Assembly: GCA_002314265.1 (NCBI GenBank)
Contig: DCEW01000063.1
Coordinates: 1 to 18,375, forward strand
From: Flavobacteriales bacterium UBA1820
Lineage (GTDB): Bacteria > Bacteroidota > Bacteroidia > Flavobacteriales > UBA1820
Reading direction: 5' to 3'
DNA length: 18,375 nt
The notes under the pieces are model-generated. The model ran no database searches and was not told where the DNA came from. It saw only the letters and a list, made by a program, of their open reading frames with translations. This document shows, in pieces, positions 7,318-15,897 of the stretch; the first letter of the stretch is position 1, and every line of letters starts with the position of its first letter. The position numbers were made by a program, and so were the translations under genes.

Positions 7318-7664
7318 ATTCTACGCTGCTTATTGTAGTATTTTTTACTGCATTGGTGTTGGTGAGCGCCGCATTGACCATTGCGTGGTTCATCGCTCCC
7401 CGCTCCTACAACCGGCAGAAGGGACTTCCGTACGAGTGCGGTGTGCCTACCCGGGGGACGTCCTGGATGCAGTTTAAGGTAGGTTACTATCTTTTCGCCA
7501 TCTTGTTCCTGATGTTCGATGTGGAAGCCGTGTTCCTGTTTCCCTGGGCGGTGGCTGTGCGAGAACTCGGTGCGATGGCTCTGGTAAACGTATTGTTCTT
7601 TATGCTGGTACTGGTTCTCGGTCTGGCGTACGCATGGAGAAAAGGAGCATTGCAATGGAAATAA
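7314..7664 (+). CDS. nuoA: Complex I membrane subunit A
   Basis: A small membrane subunit (116 residues) of the proton-pumping quinone oxidoreductase that helps join the peripheral arm to the membrane arm near the quinone channel. Three transmembrane helices are visible (about 5-28, 57-80 and 87-107). The conserved loop between the first two carries LPYECG with Cys42, and the second helix carries the family motif FDVEAVF (68-74) with acidic Asp69 and Glu71. It is the first gene of a ten-gene operon. No ribosome binding site precedes the start, but the ATG at 7314 is the first in-frame Met and gives the normal N-terminus. The 3' end overlaps nuoB by 10 bases. Confidence 0.95.
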   Translation: MNSTLLIVVFFTALVLVSAALTIAWFIAPRSYNRQKGLPYECGVPTRGTSWMQFKVGYYLFAILFLMFDVEAVFLFPWAVAVRELGAMALVNVLFFMLVLVLGLAYAWRKGALQWK

Positions 7665-8257
7665 AAATCAAATCGATGAAATACGAGGATTTCAAGGACA
7701 ATGAAAGCCTCGAGGAGCTCATAAAGGAGATAAACAAGGACGGCAAGGCCAACGTATTCGTCGGTCTGGCCGACGATGTGATCAACTGGGGACGCTCCAA
7801 TTCGCTTTGGCCCCTTACGTTCGCTACCAGCTGCTGCGGTATCGAATTCATGGCCGTCGGAGCCGCCCGCTACGACATGGCGCGTTTCGGCTTCGAGGTA
7901 GCGCGTGCCAGTCCGCGTCAGGCCGACATGATGGTCGTTGCCGGTACCATCGTCCCCAAGATGGCTTCGGTATTCCGCCGTCTGTACGATCAGTTGGCTG
8001 AACCGAAGTACGTCATCGCCGTGGGCGGATGTACCATATCGGGAGGTCCGTTCAAGGGTTCGTACCACGTGGTGGAAGGCATCGACAAGATCGTTCCGGT
8101 GGATGTGTTCATTCCCGGCTGCCCGCCCCGTCCGGAGTCTTTCCTCTATGGGATGATGCAACTTCAGCGCAAGGTAAAAGCCGAGCGGTATTTCGGCAAG
8201 CACGGCGCCGGTGCCCATCAGGAAAAACCGGCCGATCTGGTCGAAGACGAGGACTGA
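7655..8257 (+). CDS. nuoB: Complex I subunit B, carrier of iron-sulfur cluster N2
   Basis: The 200-residue subunit of the connecting module holds the terminal 4Fe-4S cluster N2, which passes electrons to quinone. All four cluster cysteines are present: the tandem pair Cys60-Cys61 in TSCCGIEFM, Cys126 in VGGCTISGG and Cys156 in PGCPPRPE. An earlier in-frame ATG at 7634 exists. The ATG at 7655 is preferred because AAAGGAG (7641-7647) lies 7 bases before it and because it overlaps the nuoA stop in the usual tight way. The N-terminal 50 residues are charged and variable, as expected for the family. Confidence 0.96.
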   Translation: MEIKIKSMKYEDFKDNESLEELIKEINKDGKANVFVGLADDVINWGRSNSLWPLTFATSCCGIEFMAVGAARYDMARFGFEVARASPRQADMMVVAGTIVPKMASVFRRLYDQLAEPKYVIAVGGCTISGGPFKGSYHVVEGIDKIVPVDVFIPGCPPRPESFLYGMMQLQRKVKAERYFGKHGAGAHQEKPADLVEDED

Positions 8258-8288
8258 TGCCTGTAATCGTATAAAAGAAGACAGTTTT

Positions 8289-9920
8289 ATGAGCGCAATA
8301 CAAGAAAAAATAACAGCCCTTGCCCCCGATGCGGCATACAAGGAAGGGCAGTATCCTACCTTTACCGTTCCTTCGGACAAGCTGCGCGAAGTAGCCCGGA
8401 TGCTCAAGGACGATCCCGAGATGGCGTTCGACTATCTGACAAGTCTTACCGGGGTGGACGAAGGTCCCGAGGTAGGATTGGGCGTGGTGTACCACCTTAC
8501 TTCTTCGGTGCACAACCACTGGGTGGTGCTCAAGACCTTTACCACCGACCGGGAAAACCCCGTGCTGCCCACCGTGAGCGACATCTGGGGGACGGCGGAA
8601 CTCAACGAGCGCGAGGTGTACGACTACTTCGGCGTCAAATTTGCCGGCCATCAGGACATGCGTCGTCTGTACCTGCGTCGGGACTTTGTCGGCTATCCTT
8701 TGCGCAAGGATTACGACATGAACGCCAACAAGGAGTTGAAGCTCCACGTGGAAGAGGGCGAGGATGATACGGTCGGGTACCAGGTGGAAGCGGACGGTAC
8801 GCTCAAGGCTGTCCCCCACACCATCTTCTCCAAGGAAGAATACGTGGTCAACATCGGTCCTCAGCACCCGGCTACGCACGGGGTGTTGCATTTCCGCGTG
8901 TCGCTCGACGGTGAGATCATCCGCAAGATCGACCCGAACTGCGGGTACATCCACCGCGGGATCGAAAAACTGAGCGAGTCAAAGACCTATCCCCAGACTT
9001 TGGCCTTTACCGACCGCTTGGACTATCTTTCGGCACACATGAACCGCCATGCCTTGTGCAACTGCATCGAAAAGGCACTGGGCATCGAGGTGTCGGATCG
9101 GGTGAAGTACATCCGCACCATCATGGACGAGTTGCAACGCATCGACTCGCACTTGTTGTTCTATGCGACCCTTTGCATGGACTTCGGCGCGCTGACGGCT
9201 TTTTTCTATGGTTTCCGCGACCGTGAAAAGATCCTCGACATCTTCGAGGCAACCACGGGCGGTCGTCTCATTCAGAACTACTACACCATCGGCGGTGTGC
9301 AGGCCGACCTGCATCCCGATTTTGTCAAGGAAGTCAAGAAATTTATCAAGTATTTGCCTACCGTACTGCCGGATTATCACGATGTCTTCACCGGCAACAT
9401 CATCGCTCAGAACCGTATGAAGGGCATCGGCATCCTGTCCAAGGAGGCAGCCATTTCATACGGAGTGTCCGGTCCTTCGGGTCGCGCTTCCGGTTGGGCG
9501 TGCGATGTGCGCAAGACCGATCCGTATGCGATGTACGACAAGGTGGATTTCAAACAGGTGATCTACCACGGCGGCGACGTATTCGACCGCTACATGGCGC
9601 GCATGGACGAGATCAACGAGTCGCTCCACATCATCGAACAGCTCATCGACAACATTCCGGAGGGAGACATCCAGGTCAAGACCAAACCGGTGATCAAGTT
9701 GCCGGAAGGCGAGTACTACTCCCACGTGGAGGCTGCGCGCGGCGATTTCGGGGTGTACATCGAATCCCGTGGGGACAAGTATCCTTACCGCCTGAAATTC
9801 CGCTCGACCGGTCTTCCGCAGATTTCGGTAGTCGATCAGATCACCCGCGGATACAAGATCGCCGACCTGATCGCCATCGGAGCATCGTTGGATTACGTCG
9901 TTCCGGACATCGACCGCTAA
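8289..9920 (+). CDS. nuoC: Complex I fused subunit C/D
   Basis: A fusion of NuoC (about residues 1-145) and NuoD (about 185-543), joined by an acidic linker. The C part ends with the signature REVYDYFGVKFAGH (108-121) and VGYPLRKDY (134-142). The D part opens with NIGPQHPATHG (188-198) and continues with LDYLSAHMNRHA. Together with NuoB the D part forms the quinone site; His197 and Tyr246 keep the 49-residue spacing of the quinone-contacting His38/Tyr87 pair of Thermus Nqo4. It shares ancestry with the large subunit of NiFe hydrogenases but lacks the metal-binding cysteines. The fusion is known from E. coli and many Bacteroidota. The frame opens at 8211 inside nuoB, but MSAIQEK at 8289 follows AAAGAAG and fits the family N-terminus. 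Confidence 0.96.
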   Translation: MSAIQEKITALAPDAAYKEGQYPTFTVPSDKLREVARMLKDDPEMAFDYLTSLTGVDEGPEVGLGVVYHLTSSVHNHWVVLKTFTTDRENPVLPTVSDIWGTAELNEREVYDYFGVKFAGHQDMRRLYLRRDFVGYPLRKDYDMNANKELKLHVEEGEDDTVGYQVEADGTLKAVPHTIFSKEEYVVNIGPQHPATHGVLHFRVSLDGEIIRKIDPNCGYIHRGIEKLSESKTYPQTLAFTDRLDYLSAHMNRHALCNCIEKALGIEVSDRVKYIRTIMDELQRIDSHLLFYATLCMDFGALTAFFYGFRDREKILDIFEATTGGRLIQNYYTIGGVQADLHPDFVKEVKKFIKYLPTVLPDYHDVFTGNIIAQNRMKGIGILSKEAAISYGVSGPSGRASGWACDVRKTDPYAMYDKVDFKQVIYHGGDVFDRYMARMDEINESLHIIEQLIDNIPEGDIQVKTKPVIKLPEGEYYSHVEAARGDFGVYIESRGDKYPYRLKFRSTGLPQISVVDQITRGYKIADLIAIGASLDYVVPDIDR

Positions 9921-9958
9921 CGCAATAATCAAGGAAACAAAAACAAATAGAAAGCGAT

Positions 9959-11035
9959 ATGTTCGATTTTTCAATAGTCACTGGTTGGATAGACGAAACG
10001 CTGCGCGCTGCGATGCCTTCGTGGGCGGCGCTGGCCATCGAATTTATCCTGATCGGCGCGGCCATTCTGTTGTTGTACGCGGTGATCGCCCTGATCCTGA
10101 TCTACATGGAGCGCCGCGTGTGCGGAAAGTTCCAGTGCCGTATCGGGCCGAACCGGGTAGGACCCAAGGGAACGATCCAGAGCGTGGCCGATATGATCAA
10201 GATGCTCATCAAGGAATTGATCTTCATCGACCGTTCCGACCGCTTCCTGTTCATTCTGGCACCCTTTATCGTTATCGTGGCCTCGGTGCTGGCTTTCAGC
10301 AACCTGCCTTTCGGACGCGGACTCCAGGTGTTGGATTTCAACATCGGTATCTTTTTCCTGCTGTCCGTTTCGGCCATCGGAGTGCTGGGTATCCTGCTGG
10401 CCGGTTGGTCGTCCAACAACAAGTTTTCCCTGATTGGCGCCATGCGAAGCGGCGCGCAGATGATCAGCTATGAGTTGTCCGTTACCCTGTCCATCCTGAC
10501 GATGGTCATCCTGTGCGGCAGCATGCAGCTCTCGACCATCGTGGCCGAGCAGGCCGACGGGTGGTTCATCTTCAAGGGGCATATTCCGGCGGTGATCGCT
10601 TTCATCATCTACCTGATCGCCGGCAATGCCGAGACCAACCGCGGACCGTTCGACTTGCCCGAGGCCGAAAGCGAGCTGACGGCCGGTTACCATACCGAAT
10701 ATTCCGGTATTCAGTTCGGTTTCTTCTACCTGGCCGAATACCTCAACCTGTTTATCGTGGCGGGTGTGGCTGCGACGATCTTCCTGGGCGGATGGATGCC
10801 TTTGCACATCAGCGGGCTGGACGGTTTCAACGCCGTGATGGACTACATTCCTTCGGTGGTGTGGTTCTTTGGCAAGACGTTCTTTTTGATCTTCGTGCTG
10901 ATGTGGTTCAAGTGGACCTTCCCGCGTCTGCGTGTGGACCAGATCCTGGCCTTGGAGTGGAAATACCTTTTGCCCATCGGTTTGGTCAACCTGATGCTGA
11001 TGGCCATCGTGGTGATATTCGGTTTGCATTTCTAA
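9959..11035 (+). CDS. nuoH: Complex I membrane subunit H
   Basis: The 358-residue membrane subunit forms the roof of the quinone channel and links redox chemistry to the pumping subunits. About eight transmembrane helices are visible. Family signatures are [21 protein letters not shown] (near 49-69, contacting the peripheral arm) and the acidic loop [19 protein letters not shown] (221-239) followed by [11 protein letters not shown]. The conserved acidic residues of this loop are all present, so the subunit looks functional. It follows nuoCD directly; nuoG, which lies here in 14-subunit operons such as that of E. coli, is missing. A weak purine-rich stretch precedes the start at 9959. Confidence 0.96.
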   Translation: MFDFSIVTGWIDETLRAAMPSWAALAIEFILIGAAILLLYAVIALILIYMERRVCGKFQCRIGPNRVGPKGTIQSVADMIKMLIKELIFIDRSDRFLFILAPFIVIVASVLAFSNLPFGRGLQVLDFNIGIFFLLSVSAIGVLGILLAGWSSNNKFSLIGAMRSGAQMISYELSVTLSILTMVILCGSMQLSTIVAEQADGWFIFKGHIPAVIAFIIYLIAGNAETNRGPFDLPEAESELTAGYHTEYSGIQFGFFYLAEYLNLFIVAGVAATIFLGGWMPLHISGLDGFNAVMDYIPSVVWFFGKTFFLIFVLMWFKWTFPRLRVDQILALEWKYLLPIGLVNLMLMAIVVIFGLHF

Positions 11036-11059
11036 GTTTAAGATAAAGACAGAGAAGAA

Positions 11060-11581
11060 ATGGGCTTCGTTAACTACATACGTTCTATTTGCCGGGCGAT
11101 CGGTTCGTTGTGCACCGGTCTGAAGACTACGATGAAGGTGTACCTGCAAAAGGACACTACCGACCAGTATCCCGAAAACCGGGCCACGCTCCACATTGCC
11201 AAACGTTTTCGCGGCGAATTGTACATGCCCCTGAACGAGGATGGCACTTGCCGGTGCATCGGCTGCGGGATCTGCCAGAATGCCTGCCCCAACGGCACCA
11301 TTACGGTCAAGACCCGCATGGAGATCAATCCCGCTACCGGAAAACCCAAGAAGGTCCTCGACGAGTATATCTACGACCTGGGCAGTTGCATCTATTGCCA
11401 GCTTTGTGTGAACAGTTGTCCGCACAATGCCATCGAATTCCGCAATACGTTCGAGAATGCGGTGTTCAACCGGGCCAAACTCGTGCTGCGCCTCGACCCG
11501 GTGGTCGCTCCCAAACCGGCTGAAGCGGCCCCCGAAAGCGCTGCGGCAAAGACAGAAGAAAAACAACAGGAAAATAACTGA
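11060..11581 (+). CDS. nuoI: Complex I iron-sulfur subunit I
   Basis: A ferredoxin-like subunit (173 residues) holding two 4Fe-4S clusters (N6a, N6b) that lead electrons to NuoB. Both cysteine sets are complete: Cys66, 69, 72 and 76 in CIGCGICQNACP, and Cys110, 113, 116 and 120 in CIYCQLCVNSCP. The N-terminal 25 residues form the amphipathic part that lies on the membrane. After about residue 148 comes a low-complexity Ala/Pro/Glu/Lys/Gln tail of some 25 residues, not part of the cluster-binding fold. In a complex without NuoEFG this subunit is the likely entry side for electrons from ferredoxin or flavodoxin; this is inference. The stop codon overlaps the nuoJ start by one base (TGATG). Confidence 0.96.
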   Translation: MGFVNYIRSICRAIGSLCTGLKTTMKVYLQKDTTDQYPENRATLHIAKRFRGELYMPLNEDGTCRCIGCGICQNACPNGTITVKTRMEINPATGKPKKVLDEYIYDLGSCIYCQLCVNSCPHNAIEFRNTFENAVFNRAKLVLRLDPVVAPKPAEAAPESAAAKTEEKQQENN

Positions 11582-12096
11582 TGACAATGGAAATAACATC
11601 CGGATTGATCGTATTTGCCGTCCTGGCGCTGATCATAGTCGTGTTCTCCTTTCTGGCGGTTACTTCGCGGCGCATCCTGCGTGCGGTAACGTACCTGCTG
11701 TTCGTACTCTTTGCTACGGCAGGTCTGTACTTCCAGTTGGATTACCAGTTCCTCGGGGCGGTGCAGCTGACTATTTACGCCGGCGGCATCATCGTGTTGT
11801 ACGTATTCTCGATCCTGCTCACCAGCGGGGTCGGCGAGAAAGCCGAAAAACCGGAGACCAAAAAGGTGGTGTCGGCCCTGATCGGGGCGCTGGTGGGCCT
11901 GGTGGTTTGCGGTTGGCTCATCTTTTCCGAGCGTTTCGCCCCGTCGGTGGTCTGGGGAACGGATCCCGACATGAATGTGGTGGGTCAGGTCCTGATGAGT
12001 CCTTACAAGTACGGTTATCTGCTGCCTTTCGAAGTGATCAGCGTCTTTTTGCTGGCTTGCATCATCGGCGGAATATTAATAGCAAGAAAACGATAG
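11581..12096 (+). CDS. nuoJ: Complex I membrane subunit J
   Basis: The 171-residue membrane subunit has about five transmembrane helices and lies between NuoH/NuoA and the antiporter-like subunits. The helix with the family stretch QLTIYAGGIIVLYVFSILL (near 62-80) is clear; in solved structures it changes shape during turnover. AGGA at 11568-11571 lies 9 bases before the ATG at 11581, favouring this start over the in-frame ATG at 11587. The start overlaps the nuoI stop by one base, consistent with translational coupling. Confidence 0.94.
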   Translation: MTMEITSGLIVFAVLALIIVVFSFLAVTSRRILRAVTYLLFVLFATAGLYFQLDYQFLGAVQLTIYAGGIIVLYVFSILLTSGVGEKAEKPETKKVVSALIGALVGLVVCGWLIFSERFAPSVVWGTDPDMNVVGQVLMSPYKYGYLLPFEVISVFLLACIIGGILIARKR

Positions 12097-12100
12097 GACA

Positions 12101-12412
12101 ATGGAAATACCAATGGAATTTTACCTGCTCGTAGGAGCCGTGATGTTCTTCGCGGGCGTTTACGGTTTCATCACACGCCGCAACCTGTTGGCCATGCTCG
12201 TTTCGCTGGAGCTGATCCTCAATGCGGTCAATGTGAACTTCGTGGTGTTCAACCGCTTTCTGTATCCCGAGGCGCTCGAAGGCTTTTTCTTTACCCTGTT
12301 CGTCATCGGGGTGGCCGCCGGGGAAACAGCCGTGGCGATCGCCATCATCATCAACGTGTACCGCAACCTCAAGAGCGTCCAGACGGACCGTATGGACTCG
12401 ATGAAATATTAG
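12101..12412 (+). CDS. nuoK: Complex I membrane subunit K
   Basis: The 103-residue, three-helix subunit is related to MrpC and is part of the proton path. The two membrane glutamates needed in E. coli (Glu36 and Glu72) are present as Glu37 in MLVSLELILN and Glu75 in AAGETAVA. An alternative start at 12113 would shorten it by four residues. TAGGACA, which includes the nuoJ stop, is very close to the first ATG and somewhat far from the second, so the start is uncertain. Only 4 bases separate it from nuoJ. Confidence 0.95.
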   Translation: MEIPMEFYLLVGAVMFFAGVYGFITRRNLLAMLVSLELILNAVNVNFVVFNRFLYPEALEGFFFTLFVIGVAAGETAVAIAIIINVYRNLKSVQTDRMDSMKY

Positions 12413-12432
12413 TCTAAAACCGCGTCAAGAAA

Positions 12433-14343
12433 ATGGAATACTCGATATACGTTTTGCTCATTCCCATGGTGATGTTCCTGTTTTTGGGACTCTTCCAGGG
12501 ACAGCTCAAGGGACGCTCGGCCGGACTGATCGGTACGGCGGGATTGGCCGTTACCGCAGTATTGGCGTATTGGGCCGCATTTGATTACTTCTTCGTAGAT
12601 GGAAAAGGCGCCGACGGCGTTTACCAGAAGATCACCGAGTACAACTGGGTGTGGCTTCGTTTTACCGAAAACCTGCACATCGACCTGGGCGTATTGCTGG
12701 ATCCCATCTCGTGCATGATGCTGGTGGTGATCACCACCGTGTCGCTGATGGTGCACATCTACAGCCTGGGTTACATGAAGGGCGAGCGGGGTTTTGCGCG
12801 TTACTACGCCTTCCTCTCGTTGTTCTCCTTCTCGATGCTCGGGTTGGTGGTGGCTACCAACATTTTCCAGATGTACATCTTCTGGGAATTGGTGGGCGTA
12901 TCCTCGTATCTGCTCATCGGGTTTTACTACACCCGTCCGGCGGCCATTGCCGCTTCGAAGAAAGCCTTTATCGTTACCCGCTTTGCCGACTTGGGCTTCC
13001 TGCTGGGTATTCTGGTATTGTCCTTCTATGCCCAGTCGTTCAACTTCATCGACCTGACCGCTCCGGGCGGCACGGCGCTTTCTTCGGCAGCCGGAGCCAG
13101 CTTCCTGGGTGTTTCGGCGGCAGCCTGGGGGCTGAGCCTGATCTTTATCGGCGGTGCCGGTAAGTCGGCAATGTTCCCCTTGCACATCTGGCTGCCCGAC
13201 GCGATGGAAGGCCCGACGCCTGTTTCGGCCTTGATCCATGCCGCAACGATGGTGGTAGCCGGTGTGTTCCTGGTAGCGCGCATGTTCCCGCTGTACATCG
13301 TGGCTGCACCGGAGGTGTTGTCGTACATCGCTTACGTGGGTGCCTTCACTTCGCTCTTTGCGGCGGTGATCGCCTGCTTCCAGACGGATATCAAACGGGT
13401 GCTGGCCTTCTCGACCATTTCCCAGATCGGCTTTATGATCGTCGCTTTGGGCGTATCCGGCATGAACGGGCACGATGCCCTGGGTTATACGGCCGGTATG
13501 TGGCATTTGTTTACCCACGCCATGTTCAAGGCGCTGCTCTTCCTGGGAGCCGGTTCGGTGATCCATGCGGTGCATTCCAACGAGATGGCGCAGATGGGTG
13601 GTTTGCGCAAGCATATGCCCGTTACGCACATCACGTTTGTGGTAGCGTGCCTGGCCATTGCGGGAATTCCTCCATTCTCGGGCTTTTTCTCCAAGGACGA
13701 AATCTTGGTGGCTACCTACATGTTCAGCCCTTGGATGTTTGCTTGGATGTATTTCACGGCCGGTCTGACGGCGTTCTACATGTTCCGTCTGTACTTCCGT
13801 ATCTTCTGGAGCACTCCGACCGATCTGTCTCATCATACGCCCCATGAATCCCCGGCGGTGATGACCGTTCCGCTGGTGATCCTGGCACTGATCACGTGTG
13901 TGGCTGGCTTTATTCCTTTCGGCGATTTCGTTTCGGCCGACGGGAAGGTGCTGCAGATCCACACTACGTGGCCCATTGCCTTGGCCAGCATCGGCATAGC
14001 CGTGGTGGGTATCGGCATTGCGGCGTTCAAGTTCTTCAAGGAACACGAAAAACCGGCGGTGAACGAGGCGTCGATGACGGCTTTTGCCCGGGCGGCGTAC
14101 CATCGTTTCTATATCGATGAGGTGTATATGTTCATCACCAAGCGCATTATCTTCAACGGCGTGTCGAAGGGCATCGCTTGGTTCGACCGCCACGTGGTGG
14201 ACGGCTTTATGAATTTCCTGGCTTGGGGGGCCAACCGCGTGTCGTACGACATCCGGGGACTGCAGTCGGGACAGGTGCAGCAGTACGCGTATGTATTCGT
14301 CCTGGGAGCCCTGTTGCTGGTCATTATCGCCATACTGATCTAA
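12433..14343 (+). CDS. nuoL: Complex I antiporter-like subunit L
   Basis: The largest membrane subunit (636 residues), at the distal end of the membrane arm, is related to the Mrp antiporter subunit MrpA and pumps protons. Key residues of the antiporter-like fold are intact: Glu152 in FWELVG (TM5), Lys244 in GGAGKSAMFPLHIWLPDAMEG (TM7), Lys366 in THAMFKALLFLG and Lys421 in GFFSKDEIL (TM12). The segment from about 540 onward includes the long amphipathic helix that runs along NuoM and NuoN, followed by a final membrane anchor (616-635). The length is close to the usual 610-640. It lies 20 bases after nuoK. Confidence 0.96.
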   Translation: MEYSIYVLLIPMVMFLFLGLFQGQLKGRSAGLIGTAGLAVTAVLAYWAAFDYFFVDGKGADGVYQKITEYNWVWLRFTENLHIDLGVLLDPISCMMLVVITTVSLMVHIYSLGYMKGERGFARYYAFLSLFSFSMLGLVVATNIFQMYIFWELVGVSSYLLIGFYYTRPAAIAASKKAFIVTRFADLGFLLGILVLSFYAQSFNFIDLTAPGGTALSSAAGASFLGVSAAAWGLSLIFIGGAGKSAMFPLHIWLPDAMEGPTPVSALIHAATMVVAGVFLVARMFPLYIVAAPEVLSYIAYVGAFTSLFAAVIACFQTDIKRVLAFSTISQIGFMIVALGVSGMNGHDALGYTAGMWHLFTHAMFKALLFLGAGSVIHAVHSNEMAQMGGLRKHMPVTHITFVVACLAIAGIPPFSGFFSKDEILVATYMFSPWMFAWMYFTAGLTAFYMFRLYFRIFWSTPTDLSHHTPHESPAVMTVPLVILALITCVAGFIPFGDFVSADGKVLQIHTTWPIALASIGIAVVGIGIAAFKFFKEHEKPAVNEASMTAFARAAYHRFYIDEVYMFITKRIIFNGVSKGIAWFDRHVVDGFMNFLAWGANRVSYDIRGLQSGQVQQYAYVFVLGALLLVIIAILI

Positions 14344-14375
14344 CGGAATTGAGAATCGGATAAAAAAGAAATACT

Positions 14376-15869
14376 ATGAATTTCCTTTCCCTTTTTGTTG
14401 TCATACCGGTATTGATGCTCCTGGCGCTGTTGTTTTGCCGCAGCATCAAGCAGGTGCATGCGGTGGCCGTTACGGGAGCCAGCGCTGTGCTGGCGACAGC
14501 TATTTACCTGCTGGTGTCGTTCCTTTCGGATCGGGCGGCAGGTGCCGATGCGCCGATGTTGTACACCGACAGCATCCTGTGGTTCGCTCCGTTGAACATC
14601 CATTACGCCATCGGGGTGGACGGTATTTCGGTAGCCATGCTGATGCTTTCGGCCATCATCCTCTTCACCGGTGTGTTCGCTTCGTGGACCATCAAGGACC
14701 AGACCAAGGAATACTACATGTGGCTGGTGCTCCTTTCGCTGGGCGTGTTCGGGTTCTTTATCTCGATCGACCTGTTCACGATGTTCATGTTCTACGAGAT
14801 CGCACTGATCCCGATGTACCTGCTGATCGGTCTGTGGGGTTCGGGCGGCAAGGAGTACGCAGCGATGAAACTTACCCTGATGCTCATGGGTGGTTCGGCG
14901 TTCCTGCTGGTGGGGATCCTGGGGATCTATTTCCACTCCGCACCCGAGGGAGGGCAATACACGATGAACATCCTCGAAATCTCGCAATACACCATCCCGA
15001 TGTCGGCTCAGCGCTTGTTCTTCCCGCTGACCTTCGTAGGATTCGGGGTGCTGGGAGCGATGTTCCCCTTCCATACATGGAGCCCTGACGGTCATGCTTC
15101 CGCGCCGACGGCCGTGTCGATGATGCACGCCGGGGTGCTGATGAAATTGGGTGGTTACGGTTGCTTCCGCGTAGCGATGTTCCTGATGCCCGAGGCAGCC
15201 AACGAACTGGCGTGGATCTTTATCATCCTCACGGGTATCAGCGTGGTGTACGGGGCATTCGGTGCGATCATGCAGACCGACCTGAAGTACATCAACGCCT
15301 ACTCTTCGGTGAGCCACTGCGGTTTGGTGCTCTTCGCCATTCTGATGATCAATCGGACGGCCATGACGGGTGCCGTGCTTCAGATGCTTTCGCACGGTTT
15401 GATGACGGCTCTCTTCTTTGCCCTGATCGGAATGATCTACGGACGTACCCATACGCGCGACATCCGGGAGATGAGCGGCCTGATGAAGGTGATGCCTTTC
15501 CTGGCGGTGTGCTACGTGATAGCGGGTCTGGCTTCGCTCGGACTTCCCGGCTTGTCGGGATTTGTGGCCGAGATGACCATCTTCGTGGGATCGTGGGAAC
15601 ACACGGATATGTTCCACCGCGTATTTACGGCCATTGCGTGCTGCTCGATCGTCATTACGGCGGTGTACATCCTGCGCGTGGTGGGCAAGGTACTCTACGG
15701 GGAAGTGGAGAACAAACACCACCTCACCCTCACGGATGCCGTTTGGCACGAGCGTCTGCCGGTGATCACGCTCATCGTGGTGATCGCAGCCATCGGTATG
15801 GCTCCGTTGTGGATCTCGAACATGATAGACGGAGGGGTGGCTCCGATCATCGGACAGTTGGTAAAATAA
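14376..15869 (+). CDS. nuoM: Complex I antiporter-like subunit M (TM7 lysine replaced by Leu)
   Basis: The 497-residue subunit of the membrane arm belongs to the antiporter-like family. The TM5 glutamate (Glu141 in FYEIALIPMY), the TM8 lysine (Lys257 in GVLMKLGGYG) and the TM12 glutamate (Glu399 in SGFVAEMTIF) are conserved. The TM7 lysine, Lys234 in E. coli NuoM within AFAVKMPVVPLHGW, is not: the matching segment reads GFGVLGAMFPFHTW, which puts Leu226 (codon CTG, 15051-15053) in that place. The following SPDGHASAPTAVSMMHAG aligns without gaps, so the loss is not caused by misalignment or a frameshift. The rest of the protein shows no sign of decay. Operon position between nuoL and nuoN and the HTRD stretch near 359 support NuoM. 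Confidence 0.95.
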   Translation: MNFLSLFVVIPVLMLLALLFCRSIKQVHAVAVTGASAVLATAIYLLVSFLSDRAAGADAPMLYTDSILWFAPLNIHYAIGVDGISVAMLMLSAIILFTGVFASWTIKDQTKEYYMWLVLLSLGVFGFFISIDLFTMFMFYEIALIPMYLLIGLWGSGGKEYAAMKLTLMLMGGSAFLLVGILGIYFHSAPEGGQYTMNILEISQYTIPMSAQRLFFPLTFVGFGVLGAMFPFHTWSPDGHASAPTAVSMMHAGVLMKLGGYGCFRVAMFLMPEAANELAWIFIILTGISVVYGAFGAIMQTDLKYINAYSSVSHCGLVLFAILMINRTAMTGAVLQMLSHGLMTALFFALIGMIYGRTHTRDIREMSGLMKVMPFLAVCYVIAGLASLGLPGLSGFVAEMTIFVGSWEHTDMFHRVFTAIACCSIVITAVYILRVVGKVLYGEVENKHHLTLTDAVWHERLPVITLIVVIAAIGMAPLWISNMIDGGVAPIIGQLVK

Positions 15870-15897
15870 AGGCGGATAATTAGACCGGAAAATACAA

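Noticed and set aside
7061..7477. 138-codon plus-strand frame over the gltX terminator and nuoA start
   Set aside because: It runs through a terminator and promoter and overlaps nuoA in another frame; the translation is not protein-like.
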